DNA from: Rhizobium sp. Root1220
GTDB taxonomy: Bacteria; Pseudomonadota; Alphaproteobacteria; Rhizobiales; Rhizobiaceae
DNA length: 63,390 nucleotides
Assembly (NCBI RefSeq): GCF_001426265.1
Contig: NZ_LMDG01000013.1
Coordinates: 1 to 63,390, forward strand
Reading direction: 5' to 3'
Both the position numbers and the translations under genes were made by a program. Position 1 is the first letter of the stretch, and every line of letters begins with the position of its first letter. Below the pieces are notes generated by a model. The model was not told the DNA's origin. It searched no databases and worked only from the letters and a program-made list of their open reading frames with translations. Below are positions 44,250-53,009 of the stretch, one piece after another.

Positions 44250-44532
44250 AGGGGCCGGAGGAGCCGTATCTTCGCACAGCTGCATCCTGGAATTGGGGGT
44301 GCGGTAACGCCTCTGAAACGGTCGCCTTGAGGCGGAGCTTATTGACAAATTCCCCAAGCCGCGCGGTCTGGACGGGCGCCATGTTACAGTCTCGAAGCGA
44401 TGACCATTCCTGCCCGTAAGCCAGTTCTGGCCGGGTAGTCGATGAAACCTTTTTACTGACCCCTAGGCAAAGGCGAACTGTCCTCGCCATCTTGAGTCGT
44501 CTGCCCGCCATGTTTTTGACCGCCCGAGACAC

Positions 44533-44760
44533 TCAACCGCCGGTACATGCAGACGGCACGGCTCGGCCAACGCCCCATGATAGTTGTCCCTGTACAATGG
44601 TCAGCGTGTGCTGGCCGTTCGAATAGGTCGTGCCGTCTGGTCTCGTAGAGGGGAGCTTGACCGCGGAAGCGCCGTTGACAGTTACCGAAGCGCGGTCACC
44701 GAGGAGACGCACCGCCAGACGCGTGCCGTCCTGGCACGTGTAGTCGCTGACGCTGCACCG
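44533..44760 (-). pseudogene. MliC-like lysozyme-inhibitor domain fragment
   Basis: It reads SDYTCQDGTRLAVRLLGDRA, then LPSTRPDGTTYSNGQHTLTI and SWGVGRAVPSACTGG, the small beta-barrel domain of MliC/PliC-type periplasmic lysozyme inhibitors (YxC...NG...S.GRG.....C). Intact members begin with a signal peptide or lipobox. Here the upstream part is replaced by an integrase fragment at about 44750, so export would fail. Confidence 0.55.
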
Positions 44761-45029
44761 AGCCACCGGATGATCGCGTCCAGGCCTGGCCGGAGTTGCT
44801 TCTTCAATTCTGCTGTTAGCTCAGCTTCGATACCGCAGGCCTGACCGATCGTGGTCCAGTCGATATGACCATTCAGGATCGGAGGGGACTTTCGATAGAT
44901 GATCAAGCTAGTTAGATAGGGCCGAATATTCTCCAGTACTCGTTTGGAGGCGGTCGGTGCGATGCGCCGTGCGCAGAATTCTGAGATTTTTCGCTGAAAA
45001 TGATGTGATGAAAGATCGTTTTTGGTCAT
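44745..45029 (-). pseudogene. Site-specific integrase, N-terminal fragment
   Basis: It starts at ATG 45029: LSSHHFQRKISEFCARRIAP, TASKRVLENIRPYLTSLIIY, IDWTTIGQACGIE, LTAELKKQLRPGLDAIIRWL. This matches the N-terminal region of a rhizobial tyrosine-recombinase-like integrase family; the catalytic domain is missing because the frame runs into the MliC fragment at about 44750. It suggests that the adjoining Fic gene region was once part of an integrated element. Confidence 0.45.
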
Positions 45030-45230
45030 GCTTATTCCGTTTCTCTCGGCACCAATGCTGAGGGCGAGCGGAAATAGGGGGCACCCTTTAAAAAAATGTG
45101 TGTAGGTGGGTGCCTATCGGTCGCGGCTGCTCGAAGAGTGGCTGCGGATCGTTGCGCTGAGCAATGGATAGGCTTGCAATAACTCATTTTCGGCAATAAT
45201 CATGAGTGATAGAAAGGCTAGCTATAACTC

Positions 45231-46337
45231 ATGAAATGGAACTGGCAGAACGCCGATTGGCCAAACTTCAGGTACGACGGTGCAAGCCTGGTGCCATTGG
45301 AGCAGAAATTCCTGCAGTCCGCCGGCGAGGTTATCGGTGCTGTTCGGCATTTCAACGAGGACGACAGCAGCCAGCTTCGCATTGAATTGCTGAGCGACGA
45401 AGCGATCAAGACCTCGGAGATTGAGGGGGAGTTTCTTGACCGCGCAAGCGTCCAATCATCACTCCGCCGGCAGTTCGGGCTCAATAGCGATGATCGACAG
45501 ATCCGTCCCCAAGAACGGGGGATCGCCGAGATGATGGCGGATGTCTACCGAACCTGGCAGGGGCCGCTGCATCATGAGAAACTATTCCACTGGCACTCAA
45601 TGCTCATGGCCGGAAATCGATATATTGAAACGGTTGGTGCTTACCGCAAGCATGAAGACGCCATGCAGATTGTGTCAGGTCGATTTGATAAACCTACAAT
45701 CCATTTCGAGGCTCCCCGATCTCGCCAAGTTACAGCTGAGATGGAGACCTTTATCGCATGGTTCAATCGATCTGGACCAACCGACCAAACTCCACTTCAA
45801 CCTCTAACTCGTGCAGCGGTTGGCCATCTCTACTTTGAAAGCATACATCCATTTGAGGATGGGAATGGCCGAATCGGGCGCGCGCTCGCTGAGAAATCAC
45901 TGGCGCAAAACATAGGACAACCAAGTCTCATATCACTCGCCTTCACAATCGAGAAAAACCGAAAGGCCTATTATTCCGAGCTTGAGCGCCACCAGCGCAC
46001 ACTCGATATCACAGATTGGATCATTTTCTTCTCGGAAACTATCCTGCAGGCTCAACGGGCGACGCTTGAGCGCATAGATTTCTTCATTCAGAAAGCAAAG
46101 TTCTACGACCGTTTTCGGGGTCAGCTTAACGAGCGGCAGGAAAAGGTCGTCGCGCGCATTTTCAGGGAAGGCGCGGCAGGCTTCAAGGGGGGCCTAAGTG
46201 CAGAAAACTACATCGCGATCACAGACACTTCCCGCGCCACAGCGACACGCGATCTACAGCAGCTCGTGGAGATCGGTGCACTTACGCGTACGGGTGAACG
46301 TCGGCATACCCGCTACTCGCTGTCATTACAGAAATAA
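45231..46337 (+). CDS. Fic-domain protein (AMPylase-like) with DUF4172 N-terminus and winged-helix end
   Basis: 368 residues. N-terminal DUF4172-type region (WNWQNADWPNFRYD), inhibitory helix TSEIEGE at 61-67 (class II Fic, S/T-x-x-x-E-G), Fic core with HPFEDGNGRIGR (catalytic His206, all residues of HxFx(D/E)GNGRxxR present), and a C-terminal winged-helix (ITDTSRATATRDLQQLVEIG). The full catalytic motif predicts AMP transfer to a protein hydroxyl, restrained by the inhibitory helix; the HTH suggests self- or target-gene regulation. Stand-alone, flanked by an integrase fragment and an IS3 element. No antitoxin gene alongside. Confidence 0.9.
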   Translation: MKWNWQNADWPNFRYDGASLVPLEQKFLQSAGEVIGAVRHFNEDDSSQLRIELLSDEAIKTSEIEGEFLDRASVQSSLRRQFGLNSDDRQIRPQERGIAEMMADVYRTWQGPLHHEKLFHWHSMLMAGNRYIETVGAYRKHEDAMQIVSGRFDKPTIHFEAPRSRQVTAEMETFIAWFNRSGPTDQTPLQPLTRAAVGHLYFESIHPFEDGNGRIGRALAEKSLAQNIGQPSLISLAFTIEKNRKAYYSELERHQRTLDITDWIIFFSETILQAQRATLERIDFFIQKAKFYDRFRGQLNERQEKVVARIFREGAAGFKGGLSAENYIAITDTSRATATRDLQQLVEIGALTRTGERRHTRYSLSLQK

Positions 46338-46434
46338 ATTGTTGCCAGTTTAATGATTCCACCGAGGTCACTATCTAGGTGAACTGAACCGTACCGAGTT
46401 TGCCGGAGACCCCAACTCGTGAGAAGTAGGGTCT

Positions 46435-46764
46435 ATGACAAGCAAGACGACAAACAAGTTTTCTCCTGAAGTCCGCGCCCGCGCCGTTCGAATGGTGGTC
46501 GAGCATGAAGCGGAGCATCCTTCGCGATGGGCGGCTGTGTCTTCCATAGCCGCAAAGATCGGTTGCTCGGCGCATACGCTCAATGAATGGGTGAAGAAGG
46601 CCGAGGTGGACAGCGGCAAGCCTGCGGGTTTGCCGAGTGACGTCGCGGAGAAGATGAAAGCTCTGGAGCGGGAGAACCGCGAACTTCGTCAGGCCAACGA
46701 GATTTTGCGCAAAGCCTCTGCGTATTTTGCGATGGCGGAGCTCGACCGCCCACTGAAGCGATGA
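46435..46764 (+). CDS. IS3-family transposase OrfA
   Basis: 109 residues: an HTH_Tnp_1-type N-terminus ([40 protein letters not shown]) and a leucine-zipper-like end ([20 protein letters not shown]). It binds the terminal repeats and is overlapped by 4 bp (ATGA) by OrfB, so a -1 frameshift gives the OrfAB transposase. Confidence 0.9.
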   Translation: MTSKTTNKFSPEVRARAVRMVVEHEAEHPSRWAAVSSIAAKIGCSAHTLNEWVKKAEVDSGKPAGLPSDVAEKMKALERENRELRQANEILRKASAYFAMAELDRPLKR

Positions 46765-47666
46765 TTTCCTTCATCGATGCACACCGCTCGGTGCTCGGGG
46801 TCGAGCCGATCTGCAGACTGCTGCCGATTGCCCCGTCCACCTATTATGAAGTCATCGCCAAGCGCACGGACGTGGACCGTTTGTCGGCCCGCGCCCGACG
46901 CGACATTGCCATGAAGGTCGAGATACGCCGGGTGTTCAACGAGAACTTCCAGGTCTATGGCGTGCGCAAGGTCTGGCGACAGTTGCTACGGGAGGGTTAC
47001 GACATCGCCCGCTGCACTGTCGCTCGGCTTATGAGGGCAATGGGACTGCAGGGCATCATTCGCGGCAAACCGATCCGCACGACGATCAGCGACAAGACCG
47101 CGCCATGTCCGCTCGACCGGGTAAACCGGCAGTTCTTCGCGCCCGCGCCGAACATGCTCTGGCTTTCTGATTTCACCTATGTGGCGACCTGGCAGGGTTT
47201 CGTCTACGTGGCTTTTGTGATCGACGCCTTCGCTCGCCGCATCGTCGGTTGGCGGGCAAGCCGGACTGCCCATGCGGGCTTTGTGCTCGATGCCCTCGAT
47301 CAGGCACTTCATGATCGGCGGCCCGTCCACCGTGGCGGACTGGTCCATCATTCCGACCGCGGCTCGCAATATGTGTCCATTCGCTATTCTGAGCGGTTGG
47401 CGGAGGCAGGCATCGGGCCGTCTGTCGGAAGCGTTGGCGACAGTTACGACAACGCTCTCGCCGAAACGATCAACGGTCTTTACAAGGCCGAGGTCATCCA
47501 TCGACGTGGGCCGTGGCGCAACTTCGAGGCCGTGGAGTTCGCCACGCTGGAATGGGTAGATTGGTTCAACAACAGGCGTCTTCTTGAGCCCATCGGAAAC
47601 ATTCCACCTGCCGAGGCCGAAGAACGATATTACGCCATGCTGGACGCGCCAGCCATGGCGGCATAA
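46761..47666 (+). CDS. IS3-family transposase OrfB (DDE integrase domain)
   Basis: 301 residues. HTH_21 region ([20 protein letters not shown]) and the rve catalytic core with the three acidic residues visible: [20 protein letters not shown] (first Asp), [18 protein letters not shown] (second Asp), and [17 protein letters not shown] (Glu). Full length and uninterrupted, so the element may be active. Confidence 0.9.
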   Translation: MISFIDAHRSVLGVEPICRLLPIAPSTYYEVIAKRTDVDRLSARARRDIAMKVEIRRVFNENFQVYGVRKVWRQLLREGYDIARCTVARLMRAMGLQGIIRGKPIRTTISDKTAPCPLDRVNRQFFAPAPNMLWLSDFTYVATWQGFVYVAFVIDAFARRIVGWRASRTAHAGFVLDALDQALHDRRPVHRGGLVHHSDRGSQYVSIRYSERLAEAGIGPSVGSVGDSYDNALAETINGLYKAEVIHRRGPWRNFEAVEFATLEWVDWFNNRRLLEPIGNIPPAEAEERYYAMLDAPAMAA

Positions 47667-47875
47667 CTTAAACCAAACGGTCTCCGGAAACTCGGGGCGG
47701 TTCATATTGCGCTTCACCGCGGTCGAGCAACACAAGCTCTGACGCTCGGTCACCGGATTAGCAAGTTCTTTAAAGTTACGCCTCTTTTTATGAAACGGCT
47801 TGTCGAACCAGGCACGTCAGCACGACCCGATAATCCCTTTGTTTTAACGGATCAGGTCCTGAGCGTGAAGCCTAA

Positions 47876-47903
47876 GCCTCCTCTGCGGAGGCGGCCGTTT
47901 CCC
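47876..47903 (+). terminator. Intrinsic terminator-like hairpin
   Basis: Stem GCCTCC / GGAGGC with a 5-nt loop (47876-47892), followed by a T-rich run GTTTCCCTTTTTTG. It lies 170 bp downstream of the IS3 element and just beyond the 3' end of the minus-strand GFA gene. Confidence 0.5.
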
Positions 47904-47941
47904 TTTTTTGGGGGAGATAGGCTTGTGTGATCACAGCTTCG

Positions 47942-48556
47942 TTATCCACACCGACTGCCCGCCCGCCGGGCCCGCCGTGGATAGGGACTCTGGGAACAGG
48001 CATCTCGATGCCGTTCTCTCTGAGCAGCTCCCGCACGAGAAGGTAAACTTGCCCTTAATGCCGAAGACGCCACCGGGCCGGGTCGTAGCCTTGATGAGAG
48101 CAATGACGTGCGAGCAACTCGAAACCATCGAGCATCCGCGCGTTGACGGCGCGTTCGGGGTAGTCGCCACGGGGTGTCCATCCAACCACGCAACCGCAGT
48201 TTCCGCAGCGATGGAAGGCAACGTTCTGACCGCAGTTTCCGCAGCGATGGAAGGCAACGTTCTTTTGACGCATCGAGCATCCGCGCGTTGACGGCGCGTT
48301 CGGGGTAGTCGCCACGGGGTGTCCATCCAACCACGCAACCGCAGTTTCCGCAGCGATGGAAGGCAACGTTCTTTTGACCCCACGCATAGACGTCGGTGTC
48401 GCCGACAAACGAGGCATCTGCAACCGGGTAGTAGGACCACAGTGCGGCGTAGCGGCGGCAGATCGTGCAGTGGCACTCGGTTACGGCGGAGGGAGCATAG
48501 GCAACCAAAATCGCAACCTTGCCGCAGTGGCAACTCCCCTTCGCAGCTAACTTCAT
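47942..48556 (-). pseudogene. GFA/CENP-V family zinc protein, 3' half disrupted by duplications
   Basis: The start at 48556 reads GSCHCGKVAILVAYAP, ECHCTICRRYAALWSYYPVA, VYAWGQKNVAFHRCGNCGCV, the zinc-binding pattern of the GFA (glutathione-dependent formaldehyde-activating enzyme-like) family. After VGWTPRGDYPERAVNARMLD the native end would be GFELLARHCSHQGYDPARW. Two repeat insertions place extra copies of the CGNCG segment in between and change the frame, so the natural C-terminus is found only in another frame down to 48055. Removing the duplicated DNA would restore a normal gene of about 120 residues. Confidence 0.75.
48126..48372. repeat. 102-bp direct repeat plus an extra 35-bp copy inside the GFA gene
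   Basis: 48126-48227 and 48271-48372 are identical (period 145). The last 35 bp of the unit occur a third time at 48229-48263, between the two copies. Confidence 0.85.
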
Positions 48557-48775
48557 GTCAGGCCTCCGAGTATCACGTGTCCTCCGTCTTGTGCCACGAT
48601 TACGAAGCGGAAGTCACAACGTGAAACGGACCGCATCGACCGCGGAAAAAAATCCTAAAGTTCGGTAATGCCTGACGTGGTCGCGCGGTATCGGGACATC
48701 AGCCTGTTCTCTATGCTAAAAATCAACAGGTCTGTGGTTCGGATCCGTTCAAGGCGTGGGAGCAGCTTAAACGAT

Positions 48776-49576
48776 TTAGGGCGCGATCCCGCGGCATGCC
48801 CATGCGATACTCACATACGATCTTGGGCCGTCGGTTTGCCCCGCCTCGTAGGCATCCCGTACTGCTGCAGCCGTCCGATCGCGCTCGGACGGCTGCAGCG
48901 AGGCGATATAATGCCCGAGCGGCCCTTCTCCCGCAGCAATCGGTACCCAGAAGTCGTCGAAATTCTTATACTCCATCCGAACCAACAGCTCGGTTTCGGT
49001 AACCTGCAGAAGACCCTGCTCGACAAATGCATGTTTCAGCTCGCCGGGCTGGGTCATTGGTTGGAAGCAGTAACGGGTGCGAAGCTGACGGCCGTGCTCG
49101 CTGAGCAATGCCACTGCATCAACGACCATACGCATTCCAGGCATGCCGCCATAATGATCCCACACGGCTGCAGCGACAACGCCACCCGGACGGACGACCC
49201 GGCGCATCTCGGCGATTGCTTTGCCTGCCTCTGGGATGAAGTGCAGTACCAGTAGCGCCAACGCCCGGTCGAATCCGCTATTCTCAAAGGGAAGATTGCA
49301 TGCGTCTGCCTGGCTGGCTTTTATGCGCGAATCTGAATTGAGCCGTTTTACTTCGTCGATGAAGATTTCGGCGAAGTCGATTGCGACGATCTCATGGAGG
49401 CGGGCATGCTGGGCCAATTCGAAGGTCAGGCTGCCTGTTCCGCAGCCAACGTCCAGGATTTTCTCCCTATCGGAAAGTCCAGCGAACGCGATGAACTTAG
49501 GCGCAAGCACTTTGCTCCATCGCCCCATGAGCTGCTCGTATCCATCGGCCCTCTGAATGCTGAAGCTTGACGCCAT
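48776..49576 (-). CDS. Class I SAM-dependent methyltransferase
   Basis: 266 residues from ATG 49576 (GGAGAGCTGCG upstream; the open frame extends to 49636). The Rossmann methyltransferase motif I ILDVGCGTGSLTFEL, acidic motif II (IVAIDFAEIF), motif III QADACNLPF and post-motif RVVRPGGVVAAAVWD are all present. Closest in style to UbiE/Methyltransf_25 and Methyltransf_11 enzymes acting on small molecules. Substrate unknown. Intact; stand-alone gene. Confidence 0.85.
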   Translation of the reverse strand: MASSFSIQRADGYEQLMGRWSKVLAPKFIAFAGLSDREKILDVGCGTGSLTFELAQHARLHEIVAIDFAEIFIDEVKRLNSDSRIKASQADACNLPFENSGFDRALALLVLHFIPEAGKAIAEMRRVVRPGGVVAAAVWDHYGGMPGMRMVVDAVALLSEHGRQLRTRYCFQPMTQPGELKHAFVEQGLLQVTETELLVRMEYKNFDDFWVPIAAGEGPLGHYIASLQPSERDRTAAAVRDAYEAGQTDGPRSYVSIAWACRGIAP

Positions 49577-49617
49577 CGCAGCTCTCCGTTCCAGAAGAAG
49601 TATAATCCGTTTGCTCT

Positions 49618-49740
49618 GTGGACCAAGGCAATTCACGGTGGTCGCTCGAAGGCCGCATCAGGTCAAACGTCGGCTTCCTTGTCTGGGGTGGGGCGATGGT
49701 CACCGTCGGCGTAATGATCATGACGCGGCACCATGGCTGA
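49618..49740 (+). CDS. Very small membrane peptide, tentative
   Basis: 41 codons from GTG 49618: a polar N-terminus (GNSRWSLEGRIRSN) and one hydrophobic segment (VGFLVWGGAMVTVGVMIM). Its stop overlaps a second small membrane frame. The start is not well supported. Confidence 0.3.
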   Translation: MDQGNSRWSLEGRIRSNVGFLVWGGAMVTVGVMIMTRHHG

Positions 49741-49888
49741 GATGCTGCGTGAACTCCGCACTGCGTTGATCTGGGCCGGGTTTGGCCTTGGCCTTGTCTT
49801 CGCGACGCGACCCGTGTGGTCGTTCCTTTTGTTCGGCTTCAACCCCACGCTCGACGACCTGCTTTCACTGCGCTGCTTCGGCCTTTAA
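49733..49888 (+). CDS. Small membrane peptide overlapping the previous one, tentative
   Basis: 51 codons from ATG 49733 with one hydrophobic segment (ALIWAGFGLGLVFATRP, VWSFLLFGFNP). Overlaps the stop of the 41-codon frame by 8 bp. Coupled pairs of one-helix peptides occur in stress loci, but no family is recognised. Confidence 0.3.
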   Translation: MAEMLRELRTALIWAGFGLGLVFATRPVWSFLLFGFNPTLDDLLSLRCFGL

Positions 49889-50344
49889 TCATGGAGCGTC
49901 GGTCGAGCGAGCGAAGCTAGACGCAGTCGACGGAGCTGACGATGAGCGTACAAAACGAACGAGCCAGCCTCGCCGCCCAACACCGTGCCCCCGCCATGTC
50001 GTCTGCGATTGCAGTCTTGTCGGCCTTGTCAGTTGACCATCGCAGTGCTTGATCCATGTTCTACAGCTTTAGCCCGATTCAGGCAATTTCATAAAGGAAG
50101 TCGCAAACGAGGTCGGCCAGGACACCTCAAATAGTCGGTCGTTTCAACCGCGGCAGCCTCCACGTCAACCCCGTCCACTGCGATCAGATCGAACTTAATG
50201 GTCAGTTCCGGATCGTCGGCGAACTCATCGATTGGTAATGGGCGAAGCTTACATCGCCCGCAAGGAGAAGATCGAAATGCCGGATCGCTTCGTGTGCCTT
50301 CTCGGCGAGAAAGGCAAAGTGCTTCTGACCTTCTTCACCGCGCA
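49889..50344. other. Stretch with a degraded small reading frame
   Basis: Plus-strand pieces read GSLHVNPVHCDQIELNGQFR, then IVGELIDW and stop, then in another frame GEAYIARKEKIEMPDRFVCL with LGEKGKVLLTFFTAQ ending at 50348. They look like one small protein broken by a frameshift near 50235; I do not recognise the family. The rest shows nothing. Confidence 0.35.
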
Positions 50345-50557
50345 ATGAGCGGGTCCCCGAAGTTCGACCTGGAGCCGGAGCGAACGCCCTATCAAGGGCG
50401 GCGGACACCGGACTCCGGAAAGAAGCGGGGGATTTCGATCTGGGCGACCGTCGGCCTCGCCCTATTCCTCGTAATGATTGGCCTTCTTGTGTCTGACACC
50501 TGGCGATCGACACCGAGCAGTTCCGGCACGAACGCTCCGCAAGTCCACAACCAGTAA
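50345..50557 (+). CDS. Small single-helix membrane protein
   Basis: 70 residues from ATG 50345: a polar N-terminus (SGSPKFDLEPERTPYQGRRT), one membrane helix (ISIWATVGLALFLVMIGLLV) and a short polar tail. It begins inside the end of the preceding degraded frame (ATGA overlap). Similar short anchored proteins are common in rhizobia; function unknown. Confidence 0.5.
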   Translation: MSGSPKFDLEPERTPYQGRRTPDSGKKRGISIWATVGLALFLVMIGLLVSDTWRSTPSSSGTNAPQVHNQ

Positions 50558-50615
50558 GTGGGTGCGTCGGAGCGTTCGCACGAGGATCCGGTCTCTAAGC
50601 AATCAAGAAATAAAG

Positions 50616-50832
50616 ATGGCAATTAACGACGACGACATTCAAAAGGTATGCTCGATGAGATCGGGTTCTGCATGCTGACGACACAGACGGGCGACGTTCT
50701 AGATGCCAGACCGATGTCGGGATATGCGGACCGGATCGAAATGCCATCTACTTCCTCACCGGCGTCGAGAGCCACAAGGACGAGGAGATCGCGCTTCCCA
50801 AAACCGCCGAGGCTCTAGTCTTTCTCGGATGA
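50616..50832 (+). pseudogene. Pyridoxamine 5'-phosphate oxidase-like (general stress 26 type) remnant
   Basis: It starts MAINDDDIQKV, then in a shifted frame MLDEIGFCMLTTQTGDVLDA and RPMSGYADR, then in a further frame AIYFLTGVESHKDEEIA and LVFLG with a stop. These are the first strands of the FMN-binding split-barrel family (LTTxxGxxxxARPM). The C-terminal half and the continuous frame are lost. Confidence 0.55.
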
Positions 50833-51121
50833 AAGTTCTCTGCTAGCTGCCAACCTTAGTGAAGCGTCACGGCTGGCGTAAATATTCGAGTTAAGAGGTC
50901 TCTCACCCACTGCAATGTCCGGTGTTGGCGTAAACGCGTGACCTGCTGATGACAGCTGTCGGCCCACAGCGGCAAATGATCACCTCAGCGCGACAGTTTC
51001 AGCTCCGTCCACCATCGCGACGGCGAGCAACAGCAGACGGATCGAGATCGCCATCTCCAGGTGGCCCGATGCCGTGTCTCCCCATCCATACTTCCCAAGG
51101 CCGATAAGTTTACAGTCCGGT

Positions 51122-51622
51122 TTACCCTGTCGCGTCCGCGAGTTTGAACATAAGGGTGGTGACAAGCTTGAGCGGGTCGGGCTCTGCAGATGGGTCGTTT
51201 TCGTAGAATTCGACCCGCGAGGAGAACCGATCTCCATCAGGCAAGGACCGCATGTCCCATTCCAAGCCTACTTGCTTTGCCCATCCCACCAGCACGGCGG
51301 TGACGTCCATGAGGTCGTCATAGGGGCCGGTGTAGGTTGTTGTGGCATATCGCCCGGCCGGTAGCACGCCGCATAACAGCGTCCCGGACGCCGAACCGGA
51401 CATTCCTGTGACAATGCCAATCTCGATTTCGAGATGCGGCATAGCTATGCGATTGTATTTGATGAAGGGAAGACCGGTCGTGCTTTCACCGCGATCAGAG
51501 AGCGTGGCGAAGAGCTCATCATAAGCAGGTCCGACGATCTCGCCGAACGGTATGGTGGCGTCTCGGCGAACAGCGACGTACCGCTGCTCCGGCCGCTGAA
51601 TGATCTTTGGCAAAGTAAGCAT
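51122..51622 (-). CDS. GyrI-like small-molecule-binding domain protein
   Basis: 166 residues, stand-alone AraC-effector-binding/GyrI-like fold: RYVAVRRDATIPFGEIVGPA near the start, GLPFIKYN, PHLEIEIGIVTG, LPAGRYATTTYTGPYDDLMD and DPLKLVTTLMFKLAD at the end. These cover both SHS2 halves of the fold. Such proteins bind hydrophobic ligands, cations or drugs in the cytosol. GGGAGGAAACC lies upstream of the ATG at 51622. Isolated gene, intact. Confidence 0.85.
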   Translation of the reverse strand: MLTLPKIIQRPEQRYVAVRRDATIPFGEIVGPAYDELFATLSDRGESTTGLPFIKYNRIAMPHLEIEIGIVTGMSGSASGTLLCGVLPAGRYATTTYTGPYDDLMDVTAVLVGWAKQVGLEWDMRSLPDGDRFSSRVEFYENDPSAEPDPLKLVTTLMFKLADATG

Positions 51623-52584
51623 GGTTTCCTCCCTTTGAAGTAAGACGGCCTTAAATCGCCCATTCCGACACTGTCGCGTACACGCATCAAGGATGACATC
51701 GGGTGCTTGGAGATTGCGGTCAGGATTTTTGCTGGACCACGGGGGTGGTCTTCACGCGTGGAGGGCAATGCCGTCGTGGCCCACATCGGGGAAGACGGCT
51801 TCGGCCCCAGACCCCACTCGATCCGGCCCGGCGCACGGCAGAGTCCGAACACGTTAGAAACTTGTGGGGATATACTTGGCAACTCCATGGTGCTGCCCGC
51901 CTTCGCGGGCGAGACCACTAACCACCGAACGGTGCTGCCGGATCGGATACAAGCCCACGATTGAGCGCGATTATACCCACTGCTATAGTCATCGTCGACC
52001 AAACGGCTATTTTTGAACGGCTTTGCTGGTGATCATCGAACCGCACTCGGTGTCCGCGTCGACACCCGATCCAACGTTCAATGCTGCCATGCGCTACGTC
52101 AATCCTTCGGCAAAGGCTCATGGATGCCGGATTGGACATTGAAGCGCTTGGCGGTCGTGCAGGCTTCGATGCGACGAAGGTAGGCCCGCGAGGAAACGCA
52201 CAAGTCGATGACCTCCTCGTCATGCCACAAGACAACGTCGGTCTCTTTCGAGCAATTGCAGGAAGCCAATACCTTTGTCTCTGCGGACACAATCGCCGAA
52301 TTCGCAGGCAAGTTCTTTCCAAGGCGGTTTGGGGTTCATAGCACTTTCAAGTCGGCACCGCCGACGCTTCCCCGGTCGCCTGCGGCCAACATGAGACAGA
52401 TACGCCGACACCATTGCTGCCTTCCACACGATAAGTAACGAGGCAGGCTGGACGTCAAGGTCGGTTGGGTGAGTGCGTTAGTGTGTATGACCCCGTAAAC
52501 GGCCGTTCGGGGGCTATTTACAGTAACGTACTTACGTCCTTTGTCGAGAAACCCGATAGTTTCCGCACACGGAGGGGAGCGCCC
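51623..52584. other. 960-bp stretch without a recognisable gene
   Basis: Overlapping open frames on both strands, none with a recognisable domain. The minus-strand piece at 52099-52311 (ETDVVLWHDEEVIDLCVSSR) has some protein-like character and may be a remnant. Confidence 0.35.
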
Positions 52585-52866
52585 ATGACAAGGGCTGGCG
52601 GGGGCCGCACACAGAATTCAGCAGGGGCTCAGCGCGGTCTGTGGCGGTTGATGCTGAAGCTTCCGGCGATGCGGGGTCGGCTGCAGATAATGGCTGCGAG
52701 ATCCGATCGTTTCGACGATCTTTTCGAAGCCTATGACGAAGCCAGCTATACCTTGGAGGCCCTGCGACGGAAGACGGACGAAGATCAGGCGATGATCTTC
52801 GAATACGCGACGATCTGTTCTGAGATCGAGGGAGAGATCATATCTCATGTTCTTAATGACCGCTGA
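52585..52866 (+). CDS. Small helical protein of unknown function
   Basis: 93 residues from ATG 52585, with a strong GGAGGGGAG site 7 nt upstream. The C-terminal 70 residues form two helices (LQIMAARSDRFDDLFEAYDE and ALRRKTDEDQAMIFEYATIC). Rhizobial plasmids carry similar short cytosolic helical proteins. No signal peptide, no known role. Confidence 0.5.
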   Translation: MTRAGGGRTQNSAGAQRGLWRLMLKLPAMRGRLQIMAARSDRFDDLFEAYDEASYTLEALRRKTDEDQAMIFEYATICSEIEGEIISHVLNDR

Positions 52867-53009
52867 CCTGTTCCGGATCGATCGCCTTCGGCGCTCCAAT
52901 ATTGATCATGCAGAGAAGACTGGAAGGAATGCGGAGTTCCGCTCGGTGAGGCTTTAGAGATCGCCGAATGCTCCATCACTAGTCTCACTGAGAGCTGCAC
53001 CGCAATGAA

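Larger units (their letters stand above)
46385..47704 (+). mobile_element. IS3-family element (IS51-type), apparently complete
   Basis: 1,320 bp with imperfect terminal repeats: left TGAACCGTACCGAGTTT..., right end (reverse complement) TGAACCGCCCCGAGTTT.... It encodes OrfA and OrfB. The bases flanking the two ends (AAC and TAT) do not match, so no target duplication is visible. It lies 48 bp after the Fic stop codon. Confidence 0.8.

Noticed and set aside
45231..46337. Fic protein as the toxin of a toxin-antitoxin pair
   Set aside because: The inhibitory helix is within the protein itself (class II), and no small antitoxin gene is adjacent.
48051..48060. TTGCCCTTAA within the GFA gene as a regulon motif
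   Set aside because: Half-site inside coding sequence, not near a start codon.
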